Origin: Candidatus Leptofilum proximum
GTDB lineage: Bacteria > Chloroflexota > Anaerolineae > Promineifilales > Promineifilaceae
Assembly (NCBI GenBank): GCA_016710325.1
Contig: JADJXK010000002.1
Span: 4,278,001-4,342,000 of the forward strand
Length of the DNA stretch: 64,000 nt
Direction of reading: 5' to 3'
Part shown: one piece after another, positions 32,603-39,991 of the stretch
Numbering within the stretch: position 1 is the first letter of the stretch
How the letters are laid out: every line of letters starts with the position of its first letter
Notes under the pieces: generated by a model
What the model was told of the DNA's origin: nothing
Seen by the model: the letters and a program-made list of their open reading frames with translations, nothing else
The model's database searches: none
Position numbers and translations under genes: made by a program

Positions 32603-32632
32603 TGCTTCTCTCGTCACGTTTCACGTTTCACG
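32583..32632 (+). repeat. CGTGAAA-unit inverted repeat
   Basis: GCGTGAAACGTGAAACGTGA on the left is the exact complement of TCACGTTTCACGTTTCACGC on the right, around a 10-base loop. It contains the stop codon of the GT9 gene. It may end or stabilise transcription at this point. Confidence 0.88.
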
Positions 32633-32674
32633 CTTCATCTTTCCAATCTTGGAAACCCAGCAAGAGGAACCCGT

Positions 32675-33691
32675 ATGAAACGGCCGTTACGCATTCTCAC
32701 CTGGCACATTCATGGCAACTATCTCTACTACCTGTCCCAGGTGCCCCACGAATTTTATCTGCCGGTCAAACCCGGCCGCCCCGAAGGCTACGGTGGCCGC
32801 CTGCCCGGCTTCGATTGGCCCGACAATGTGCACGACATTCCTGCCGCAGAGGTAAAAGCGACAGAGTTAGACTGCATTTTGTACCAGTCGCACAAAAACT
32901 ACCTGGAAGACCAGTACGACATCTTGTCCGAGGCGCAGCGCCGCCTGCCGCGCATCTTCCTGGAACACAACCCGCCGCGCCAGCACCCCACCAACACGCG
33001 CCACCCGGTAGATGATCCCGAGGTGCTGCTGGTGCACGTGACCCACTTTAACGAACTGATGTGGGACAACGGCCGTACCCCCACCCAGGTCATCGAGCAC
33101 GGCGTCATGATTCCGCCCGGCGTACATTACACGGGTGAACGGCCGCGTGGCCTGGTGGTGGTCAACAACATGGCGCGGCGCAACCGCCTCACCGGCGCCG
33201 ACATCTTCCAGCAGGTGCGCCGCGAGGTACCGCTGGACCTGGTTGGTATGGATTCGGAGACGCTTGGCGGTTTGGGTGAAATCAATCATGACGAACTGCC
33301 TGCCCTGGCTGCCCGCTATCGCTTTTTCTTTAACCCGATCCGCTACACCAGCCTGGGCCTGGCCGTGTGTGAAGCGATGATGATTGGCCTGCCGGTGATT
33401 GGCCTGGCGACGACGGAGATGGTAACGGCCGTTGACAACAACGTCACCGGCTACGTTTCCACCAACATTCCCTGGCTTATCCAGCGCATGAAGGAGCTGA
33501 TCGCCCATCCCCTCCGTGCCCAAAGGCTGAGCGACACGGCCCGCTACCGGGCGCGCCAACGGTTTGGCATCGAACGGTTCAGCCGCGATTGGGACCAGAC
33601 ACTGCGGGCGGTGGTGGGTAGGGAGACGGCCGTTTTCCCAGCCACTACCTTGCCCTTATCGGAAACGACTCAGGCAGAGATGCACGGTTAG
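32675..33691 (+). CDS. GT4-like glycosyltransferase
   Basis: The 338-residue GT-B protein begins with PLRILTWHIHGNYLYYLSQ. It contains a characteristic Pro-rich PVKPGRPEGYGGR loop, IFLEHNPPRQHP, VIEHGVMIPP, and a C-terminal donor region FFFNPIRYTSLGLAVCEAMMIGLPVIGLA (written here in parts: PIRYTSLGLAVCEAMMIGLP). This EAMxxGLP arrangement is the GT4 E-x7-E type. It is probably cytoplasmic and works on the same glycan as its neighbours. The sugar is unknown. Confidence 0.82.
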   Translation: MKRPLRILTWHIHGNYLYYLSQVPHEFYLPVKPGRPEGYGGRLPGFDWPDNVHDIPAAEVKATELDCILYQSHKNYLEDQYDILSEAQRRLPRIFLEHNPPRQHPTNTRHPVDDPEVLLVHVTHFNELMWDNGRTPTQVIEHGVMIPPGVHYTGERPRGLVVVNNMARRNRLTGADIFQQVRREVPLDLVGMDSETLGGLGEINHDELPALAARYRFFFNPIRYTSLGLAVCEAMMIGLPVIGLATTEMVTAVDNNVTGYVSTNIPWLIQRMKELIAHPLRAQRLSDTARYRARQRFGIERFSRDWDQTLRAVVGRETAVFPATTLPLSETTQAEMHG

Positions 33692-33728
33692 CCTTTCTGC
33701 CGCCAAAAATGATTTTGTAGAGGATTTA

Positions 33729-35723
33729 ATGACCCCAAAATCTCACACTCGTATTGCTATTATCAGCGAACATGCTTCCCCGCTGGCCACTCTCGGCGGT
33801 ACCGACAGCGGTGGCCAGAATGTTTATGTAAACCAGATTGCCCGGCACCTGCCCCGGCACAATTTTGCTGTGGACATCTTCACCCGGCGCGATGCCAGAT
33901 CGCTGCCTGAGGTGGTAGAGCTGGCCGAAGGCGTACGCCTGATTCACGTGCCTGCCGGGCCACCGCACTTTATTGCCAAAGAAGGGCTGCTGCCCCTGAT
34001 GGACGACTTCACCCGCTTTGTCATCGGCTACAGCCGCCGCTTCAGCTATGCCCTGCTGCATGCCAACTTTTGGATGTCCGCCCTGGTGGCCGCCGACGTA
34101 AAACGGGCCACTGGCATTCCCTTCGTGGTGACGTTCCATGCCCTGGGCCGTGTGCGCCGCCGCCACCAGGGCGAAGCCGACGGTTTCCCCGACGATCGCT
34201 TTGCTATCGAAGAGCGGGTGGTGCGGGAAGCCGACGCCATCATCGCCGAGTGCCCGCAGGACCATGAAGATTTGTGCGCGCTGTACCGCGCCGATCCTCA
34301 ACGCATCACGATGATTCCGGCCGGTTTTGACCCGCAGGAATTTGCCCCCATGAACCAGACGGTAGCCCGCCTGGCGCTCAATTTGCCGTTGGAACGGCCG
34401 CTCCTCCTCCAACTAGGCCGCATGGTGCCGCGCAAAGGGGTGGCCAACGTCATTCGCAGCCTGCGCCACCTGCGTGATGGGCACGGCGTGACTGCTCAAC
34501 TTATGGTGGTGGGCGGCGAGGCGGATGAGCCGGACCCGCAACTGACGCCGGAAATCGGCCGTTTACAAGCCATTGCTGCGGAGGAAGGTGTTGCCGACCA
34601 GGTGACCTTTGTCGGGCGGCGCGGCCGCCACCTGCTGCGGCACTACTACAATGCCGCCGACATTTTTATCTCTACCCCCTGGTATGAACCGTTTGGCATC
34701 ACCCCGGTGGAGGCGATGGCTTGCGGTACGGCCGTCATCGGGTCCCAGGTCGGCGGCATCCAATACACCATTCGCGATGGCGAAACCGGCTACCTGGTGC
34801 CGCCCAAAGACCCTGCTGCCCTGGCCGAAAAAGCCGCCCGCCTGCTGCAAGACCCCGACCTGCGCCGCCAAATGGGTGAAGCGGGCGTCCGGCGAGCCAA
34901 CGAGCTGTTCACCTGGGCCAAAGTCACCCGCTCCATAGCCGAACTGTATCACCAGGTGGCGAGCCGCCAACACGACCAGCGCACGCCCCAGCAGGAAGAA
35001 CTGCACCTGATTGAACGTTCCTTCAGCGCCAGCATGGCCTTGCTCCAGCACGCCCGGCAGATCCTACCGCAGGACATTCACGCCGCCGCCTGGCTGATCA
35101 GCCGCTGTTTTGCCAGTGGGGGCAAGGTGCTGGTGTGTGGCAACGGCGGCAGCGCCGCCGAGGCACAGCACCTGGCGGCGGAGCTGGTGGGCCGCTTTAA
35201 GCTGGCCAATCGACCCGGCTTACCGGCACTGGCCCTCACGGCGGATACGGCCGTGCTCACCGCCTGGTCCAACGACATCGGCTACGACGACGTCTTTGCC
35301 CGCCAGGTGCAGGCCTTTGGCCAGCCGGGCGATCTGCTGCTGGGCTTCAGCACCAGCGGTCAATCGCCCAACCTGGTGCAGGCGTTTAAGGCCGCCCAGC
35401 GCCAGGGGCTCACCCGTGTGGCTCTGCTGGGCGGCGATGGTGGTGCCGTGGCCAAGCTCAGCGACAAAGCCATCGTCATTCCCACGGCCGATGCCCAGCG
35501 CGTGCAGGAGGCCCAGGTGCTGGTGCTGCATCTGCTGTGTGAGTTGGTGGAGCTGTGGCTGCCCAAACACGCCACCCAGACGGCAAACGGCCGTCCCACC
35601 AACGGCAAAAATGGGGGTAACGGTCATTATCCTTACCGGATTCATGGCAAGCGGAACGGCCGTATTCCCCCTGTAACGGCCGCTCCAGAAGTAAAAGGAA
35701 TTCAGGGGATTGATAAGGTGTGA
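33729..35723 (+). CDS. gmhA: Fusion: GT4 glycosyltransferase + GmhA sedoheptulose-7-phosphate isomerase
   Basis: The start at 33729 (GAGG upstream) gives 664 residues. Residues about 1-415 are a GT4 enzyme related to sucrose-phosphate-synthase/MshA types: GGTDSGGQNVYV, HANFWMSALV, GRMVPRKGVANVI, PWYEPFGITPVEAMACG. Residues about 430-615 are a SIS-domain GmhA isomerase (GNGGSAAEAQHLAAELVGRF, FSTSGQSPNLVQAF, LGGDGGAVAKLSD). GmhA converts sedoheptulose 7-phosphate to D-glycero-D-manno-heptose 7-phosphate, the first step to ADP-heptose. A low-complexity Asn/Gly/Arg tail follows. Having a transferase and a precursor enzyme on one chain is unusual. Confidence 0.9.
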   Translation: MTPKSHTRIAIISEHASPLATLGGTDSGGQNVYVNQIARHLPRHNFAVDIFTRRDARSLPEVVELAEGVRLIHVPAGPPHFIAKEGLLPLMDDFTRFVIGYSRRFSYALLHANFWMSALVAADVKRATGIPFVVTFHALGRVRRRHQGEADGFPDDRFAIEERVVREADAIIAECPQDHEDLCALYRADPQRITMIPAGFDPQEFAPMNQTVARLALNLPLERPLLLQLGRMVPRKGVANVIRSLRHLRDGHGVTAQLMVVGGEADEPDPQLTPEIGRLQAIAAEEGVADQVTFVGRRGRHLLRHYYNAADIFISTPWYEPFGITPVEAMACGTAVIGSQVGGIQYTIRDGETGYLVPPKDPAALAEKAARLLQDPDLRRQMGEAGVRRANELFTWAKVTRSIAELYHQVASRQHDQRTPQQEELHLIERSFSASMALLQHARQILPQDIHAAAWLISRCFASGGKVLVCGNGGSAAEAQHLAAELVGRFKLANRPGLPALALTADTAVLTAWSNDIGYDDVFARQVQAFGQPGDLLLGFSTSGQSPNLVQAFKAAQRQGLTRVALLGGDGGAVAKLSDKAIVIPTADAQRVQEAQVLVLHLLCELVELWLPKHATQTANGRPTNGKNGGNGHYPYRIHGKRNGRIPPVTAAPEVKGIQGIDKV

Positions 35724-35774
35724 AGCGTGAAACGTGAAGCCTCTCTTAATCACGTTTCACGTTTCACGTTTCAC
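35719..35774 (+). repeat. CGTGAAA-unit inverted repeat
   Basis: GTGTGAAGCGTGAAACGTGA faces TCACGTTTCACGTTTCACG. It overlaps the stop codon of the GT4-GmhA gene (GTG TGA) and precedes gmhB. Confidence 0.88.
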
Positions 35775-35811
35775 TCCAAAACGCATCAAACTCAAAGAGT
35801 AAAGACCAACC

Positions 35812-36405
35812 ATGACCAATCGACTTCAGCAAGATGTACCCGGCAAAAAAGCCGTCTTTCTGGATAAAGACGGCACCATCATCCAAAACATTCCCTACAA
35901 CGCCAACACCGAGCTTATTTGCCTGGCGCCTGGTGTGGCGGAGGGGCTGCGTCGGCTGCACAGGGCAGGCTACGCCCTGGTAGTGGTCTCCAACCAGTCG
36001 GGGGTGGCGCGTGGTTTTTTTAATGAGGCGGACATGACGGCCGTTGGTCACCATCTGGCCGATCTGTTCGAAGAAGCAGGCGCAGAGCTGACCGGCTACT
36101 ACTACTGTCCGCACTTGCCCGATGGCGCCGTGGAAGAATTTGCCATTGAATGCCAGTGCCGCAAGCCGGAACCTGGCCTGATGCTGCGGGCGGCGCGCGA
36201 ACACGGCCTGGACTGCACCCGCTCCTGGATGGTCGGCGACATTTTGGGCGACGTCGAGGCGGGCCGCCGGGCTGGCTGCCGCACCATTTTGCTGGACTCC
36301 GGCGGTGAGGACGAATGGCTCCTGACGCCGCAGCGGCTGCCCCACCACGTCGTCACCAACTTCTGCGACGCCGCGCGAATTATTACGGCGCTTGATGGAC
36401 ATTAA
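35812..36405 (+). CDS. gmhB: D-glycero-D-manno-heptose-1,7-bisphosphate 7-phosphatase
   Basis: This 197-residue HAD phosphatase has the nucleophile motif FLDKDGTI (about 15), VVVSNQSGVARGFF (about 57), and the zinc-binding loop CPHLPDG ... CQCRKP that marks GmhB. The Asp motif MVGDILGDVEAG comes late (about 144). It removes the 7-phosphate from heptose 1,7-bisphosphate in ADP-heptose synthesis. It lies between gmhA and hldE with short gaps, so the pathway is clustered. Confidence 0.92.
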   Translation: MTNRLQQDVPGKKAVFLDKDGTIIQNIPYNANTELICLAPGVAEGLRRLHRAGYALVVVSNQSGVARGFFNEADMTAVGHHLADLFEEAGAELTGYYYCPHLPDGAVEEFAIECQCRKPEPGLMLRAAREHGLDCTRSWMVGDILGDVEAGRRAGCRTILLDSGGEDEWLLTPQRLPHHVVTNFCDAARIITALDGH

Positions 36406-36409
36406 GGAA

Positions 36410-36487
36410 TGACCCTCACCCCAGCCCTCTCCCTGAGAGGGAGCTCAGTCGCCTCCCCTTCTCAGGGAGGGGGAGGGTGGGGGTAAA
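36410..36487. repeat. CCCTCACCCC / GGGAGGGTGGGGG inverted repeat
   Basis: CCCTCACCCCAGCCCTCTCC and AGGGAGGGGGAGGGTGGGGG can pair, with an inner GAGAGGGAGCTC. It is a well-known kind of dispersed intergenic repeat. It lies between gmhB and the SDR. Confidence 0.75.
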
Positions 36488-36501
36488 AAGGAAAGAATTC
36501 A

Positions 36502-37242
36502 ATGGATCAAGATTTAACCAGAAAAGTGGTCATCGTTACCGGTGCAGGCAGCGGCCTGGGCGAGGCGACGGCGCAGGCTTTTGGCTGCGCGGGCTGCCAG
36601 GTGGTGTGCCTGGATTTAAACGACAAAAATCTCCAGCGCGTCACCGATGATTTAAGGGCAAAAGATGTGGCCTGCACGGCGTTTGCCTGTGATGTCAGCC
36701 ATGCGCGGCAGGTGTTTGACGTGATCGAGCAGGTGGTGGCGCAGTACGGCCGTATCGACATCCTGGTCAACAATGCCGCCGTCGACCACACCCTCAGCGT
36801 CACCGAGATGAGCGTTGAGCAGTGGGACCAGGTCATCGGCGTCAATCTGCGCGGGCCGTTCCTGCTGGCCAAGGCGGTGCTGCCACACATGCAGCGGCAA
36901 AATGGCGGCCACATCGTCAACATCGCCTCGACGGCGGCGACTCGTGCCTGGGCCAACGCCTCCGCTTACCTGGCGTCCAAGTGGGGCCTGGTTGGTTTTA
37001 GCCGGGGGCTGGGCGTGGAGGGACGGCCGTACAACATTCGCGTCACCACCATCATTCCTGGCGGCATGCGCACCCACTTCTTCGACCGCTTCGCCGACCA
37101 GGGCATCCCCATGCCCGACGAAGCCAACCTGCAAGATCCGGCCATCGTGGCCAACGTCATCGTTTCGGCTGTGCGCCTGCCGCAGCAGTCCGTCATCCAG
37201 GAGGTCCTGGTTACGCCGCTCACCGAGAGCAGCTGGCCATAG
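36502..37242 (+). CDS. Classical short-chain dehydrogenase/reductase
   Basis: The 246-residue SDR has TGAGSGLG (about 14), NNAA (about 89), the catalytic Ser of IASTAATR and Tyr-x-x-x-Lys in AYLASKWG, and the C-terminal GGMRTHFFD region. The length is standard for FabG-like oxidoreductases. It sits between gmhB and hldE, where Gram-negative heptose clusters may carry hldD. This protein is not an HldD-type extended SDR, so it probably is not the ADP-heptose 6-epimerase. The substrate may be a nucleotide-sugar intermediate. Confidence 0.87.
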   Translation: MDQDLTRKVVIVTGAGSGLGEATAQAFGCAGCQVVCLDLNDKNLQRVTDDLRAKDVACTAFACDVSHARQVFDVIEQVVAQYGRIDILVNNAAVDHTLSVTEMSVEQWDQVIGVNLRGPFLLAKAVLPHMQRQNGGHIVNIASTAATRAWANASAYLASKWGLVGFSRGLGVEGRPYNIRVTTIIPGGMRTHFFDRFADQGIPMPDEANLQDPAIVANVIVSAVRLPQQSVIQEVLVTPLTESSWP

Positions 37243-37269
37243 AGTTGGGGTCTTGAGGAATTTAGAGGG

Positions 37270-37328
37270 GCGTGAAGCGTGAAACGTGAAACGTGATAGG
37301 CCTCAACCATCACGTTTCACGTTTCACG
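37270..37328 (+). repeat. CGTGAAA-unit inverted repeat
   Basis: Three CGTGAAG/CGTGAAA units followed by CGTGA face TCACGTTTCACGTTTCACG around a 13-base loop. It lies between the SDR stop and the hldE start. Confidence 0.88.
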
Positions 37329-37379
37329 AACTTATTCCAAAGAGCCTGGCTCATTAAAGTATGGAGCTCTGACAACGGT

Positions 37380-38879
37380 ATGAACCAAAATTACCTGCAG
37401 TTTATCAACAACTTTCCCCGGCTAAATGTCATTGTGCTGGGTGGGGCGATGCTGGACAGTTACCTGCACGGCCACAGCGAACGGCTGTGCCGCGAGGCAC
37501 CGGTGCCCGTGGTCAGCGTGTCGCAGCAGGAAGATGCCCCGGGGGGTGCGGCCAATACGGCCGTTAACGTCCACAACCTCGGCGCCCACGTCACCTTCCT
37601 CTCCGTCATCGGCCAGGATGGGGAAGGTGAACGCCTGTGCCGGGCGCTGCAAACCCGCGGCGTTTCCTGTGAGCACCTGCTGCGCCATCCCCAGCGGCGC
37701 ACGCTGAGCAAAAACCGCGTCGTGGCCGGTTCGCAGCTGACGGTGCGCTTCGACCAGGGCAGCACCGAGCCGGTCGACGCTAACTACGAGGCGCTGCTGT
37801 GCCAGAAGCTGCACAACTTGTGGCCCCACTGCGACGCCGTCATTGCTTCCGACTATGGCTACGGCATCCTTACCCGAGGCGTTATTCAGACTCTGGCCGA
37901 GATGCAGCGGCAGTCGCCCCGCTTGCTGGCGGTCGATGCCAAAGAGCTGGTGCAGTACCGGGAGGTGGGGGTAACGGCCGTAAAACCCAACTACCACGAA
38001 TGCATCCAGCTTCTTAAGGAAACGGCGCTGCTCGACGGCGGCGATCGGGCCGAGCAAATCGCCGCCTTTCGCGAGCGTATTTTGGACCTGACCGGGGCGC
38101 AGCTGGTGGCGGTAACCCTGGACCGGGACGGCGCGCTCTTCCTGGAACGTGGCCAGCCCAACTACCGTACCTACACCCGTCCCCAGCCCGATTCCCACGC
38201 CGCGGGCGCCGGTGACACCTTCCTCAGCGCCCTCACCCTGGCCCTGGCGGCGGGCGCACCGCGCCACAGCGCCGCCGAAATTGCCGCGGCCGCGGCGGGC
38301 ATCGTGGTCAACGAAAACGGCACCACCAGCTGCACCGCCGAAATGCTGCGTGGTACCCTGGCCGCCGCCGATAAACACGTCGACGACCTGGACATGCTGG
38401 TGGACCGGCTGGCCGTTTACCGTCAGCGCGGCTGCCGCATCGTCTTCACCAACGGCTGCTTCGACATTTTGCACCGGGGTCACATCACCTACCTCAACCA
38501 GGCCAAGGCCCTGGGCGACATTCTCATCGTAGGCGTCAACGGCGACGACAGCGTGCGCCGCCTGAAGGGGGAGCGCCGCCCCATCAACACCCTGGCCGAC
38601 CGGGTGCAGGTGCTGGCTGCGCTCAGCTGCATCGACCATATCGTGCCCTTCCACGAAGACACACCCAAGGCGCTGATCCGGGCCATACGGCCGCATATTT
38701 TTGTCAAGGGAGGGGATTATACGCGCCATACGCTGCCAGAGGCTCCGCTGGTGGAAGCGTTAGGCGGGGAGGTACATATCTTGAGCTACCTGGAAGATAT
38801 TTCGACAACCAATTTAATCAGCCGTATTCGCGAACGGTATCCGCAGCCCGCAGCGGCCGTTTCCCACCTAACCTCATGA
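37380..38879 (+). CDS. hldE: Bifunctional heptose-7-phosphate kinase / heptose-1-phosphate adenylyltransferase
   Basis: The 499-residue protein has a PfkB-type kinase in residues about 1-325 (GGAANTAVNVHNLG, and AAGAGDTFLSAL near residue 278 with the catalytic Asp). A cytidylyltransferase-like domain follows in about 350-499 (TNGCFDILHRGHITYL with the HxGH motif, VKGGDYT). It phosphorylates heptose 7-phosphate at C1 and later adenylylates heptose 1-phosphate to ADP-D-glycero-beta-D-manno-heptose. The nucleotidyl domain indicates the ADP (beta) branch rather than the GDP (alpha) branch. The start at 37380 follows GGAG; upstream in-frame sequence is hairpin repeat. It is coupled to the next GT9 gene by ATGA. 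Confidence 0.93.
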   Translation: MNQNYLQFINNFPRLNVIVLGGAMLDSYLHGHSERLCREAPVPVVSVSQQEDAPGGAANTAVNVHNLGAHVTFLSVIGQDGEGERLCRALQTRGVSCEHLLRHPQRRTLSKNRVVAGSQLTVRFDQGSTEPVDANYEALLCQKLHNLWPHCDAVIASDYGYGILTRGVIQTLAEMQRQSPRLLAVDAKELVQYREVGVTAVKPNYHECIQLLKETALLDGGDRAEQIAAFRERILDLTGAQLVAVTLDRDGALFLERGQPNYRTYTRPQPDSHAAGAGDTFLSALTLALAAGAPRHSAAEIAAAAAGIVVNENGTTSCTAEMLRGTLAAADKHVDDLDMLVDRLAVYRQRGCRIVFTNGCFDILHRGHITYLNQAKALGDILIVGVNGDDSVRRLKGERRPINTLADRVQVLAALSCIDHIVPFHEDTPKALIRAIRPHIFVKGGDYTRHTLPEAPLVEALGGEVHILSYLEDISTTNLISRIRERYPQPAAAVSHLTS

Positions 38880-39991
38880 CCATGCCACCCACCTGGACCG
38901 ACGCGAAACATATTCTTTGCCTCCGCCTGGACACAATTGGCGACCTGTTGATGACCACCCCGGCCATCCGCGCCCTCAAACAGTCCCAGCCCGGACGGCA
39001 CATTACCCTGATGACCTCCCCGGCGGGCGCGCAAGTTGCCCCCTTCATTCCCGAAGTGGATGACACGCTCATCTACGACGCGCCGTGGATGAAGGCCACC
39101 GCCCACCGCCCCAACAGCCAGACCGAGCGAGCCATGGCCGACCAACTGCGCCAGGCCGGGTTTGATGCGGCCGTTATCTTCACCACCTTCAGCCAGAGCC
39201 CGCTGCCCGCCGCTTTCCTCTGCTACCTGGCCGAGATTCCGCTGCGCCTGGCCCACTGCCACGAAAATCCATACCAGCTGCTCACCGACTGGCTGCGCGA
39301 TCTCGAACCCACCCAGTTCATCCGCCACGAAGTGCGTCGCCACCTCGACCTGGTGGCCAGCGTCGGTGGCCGCACCGCCGACGACCGGCTGTCCTTGAAG
39401 GTACCCGCTGGCGCGCCCAACCGGGTGCAACGTTTGCTGGAAGAGCGTGGGGTGGATGTGGAACGGCCGTTCCTCGTCATGCATCCCGGCGTATCGGCTC
39501 CCTCGCGCCAATACCCGCCGGAGCAGTTCGCTGAAGTGGCCCGCCTGCTGGCCGTCGAACATGGCTGGCAAATTCTGTTCACCGGCAGCGGTGCCGAGGA
39601 TGCGCTGGTGGCGGGCATCCAGCAGGAGATGGGCGTGCCGTCCGTGTCGTTGGCCAATGCCCTGGACCTGGGCGAACTGGGGGCGCTGCTGCACCTGAGC
39701 CCGCTGCTCATTGCCAACAACACCGGCCCGGTGCATGTGGCCGCGGCCGTGGGCACGCCGGTGGTGGACCTATACGCCCTGACCAATCCCCAGCACACCC
39801 CCTGGGCGGTGCCGCACCGCGTGCTTTTTCATGATGTCCCCTGCAAATATTGCTTCAAAAGCGTCTGCCCGGAGGGCCACCACAACTGCCTGCGCCTGGT
39901 TACTCCCCACGAGGTAGTCCAGGCCGTCCAGGAACTGCTGGCCCAAGCCCACACCTTTGCGCCGCAGCCGCTCACCGAGGTGCTGCCATGA
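38876..39991 (+). CDS. GT9 (heptosyltransferase-type) glycosyltransferase
   Basis: The 371-residue GT9 enzyme shows LCLRLDTIGDLLMTTPAIRAL, the catalytic-site segment HPGVSAPSRQYP, FTGSGAEDALV, and NNTGPVHVAAAVGTPVV, with a C-terminal Cys cluster around CKYCFKSVCPEGHHNC. It is translationally coupled to hldE upstream and to the GT2-GT4 protein downstream by ATGA overlaps. The direct link to hldE makes ADP-heptose the most probable donor. Confidence 0.88.
   Translation: MTMPPTWTDAKHILCLRLDTIGDLLMTTPAIRALKQSQPGRHITLMTSPAGAQVAPFIPEVDDTLIYDAPWMKATAHRPNSQTERAMADQLRQAGFDAAVIFTTFSQSPLPAAFLCYLAEIPLRLAHCHENPYQLLTDWLRDLEPTQFIRHEVRRHLDLVASVGGRTADDRLSLKVPAGAPNRVQRLLEERGVDVERPFLVMHPGVSAPSRQYPPEQFAEVARLLAVEHGWQILFTGSGAEDALVAGIQQEMGVPSVSLANALDLGELGALLHLSPLLIANNTGPVHVAAAVGTPVVDLYALTNPQHTPWAVPHRVLFHDVPCKYCFKSVCPEGHHNCLRLVTPHEVVQAVQELLAQAHTFAPQPLTEVLP

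Noticed and set aside
33564..33728. Longer N-terminus for the GT4-GmhA fusion
   Set aside because: The extra 55 residues overlap the end of the upstream glycosyltransferase in another frame and do not resemble GT4 N-termini; ATG 33729 has a ribosome site and starts the Rossmann strand.
36502..37242. SDR considered as HldD (ADP-heptose epimerase)
   Set aside because: It has the classical 246-residue FabG-like layout with TGxGxGxG-type and NNA motifs, not the extended SDR with GxxGxxG and substrate domain seen in HldD.
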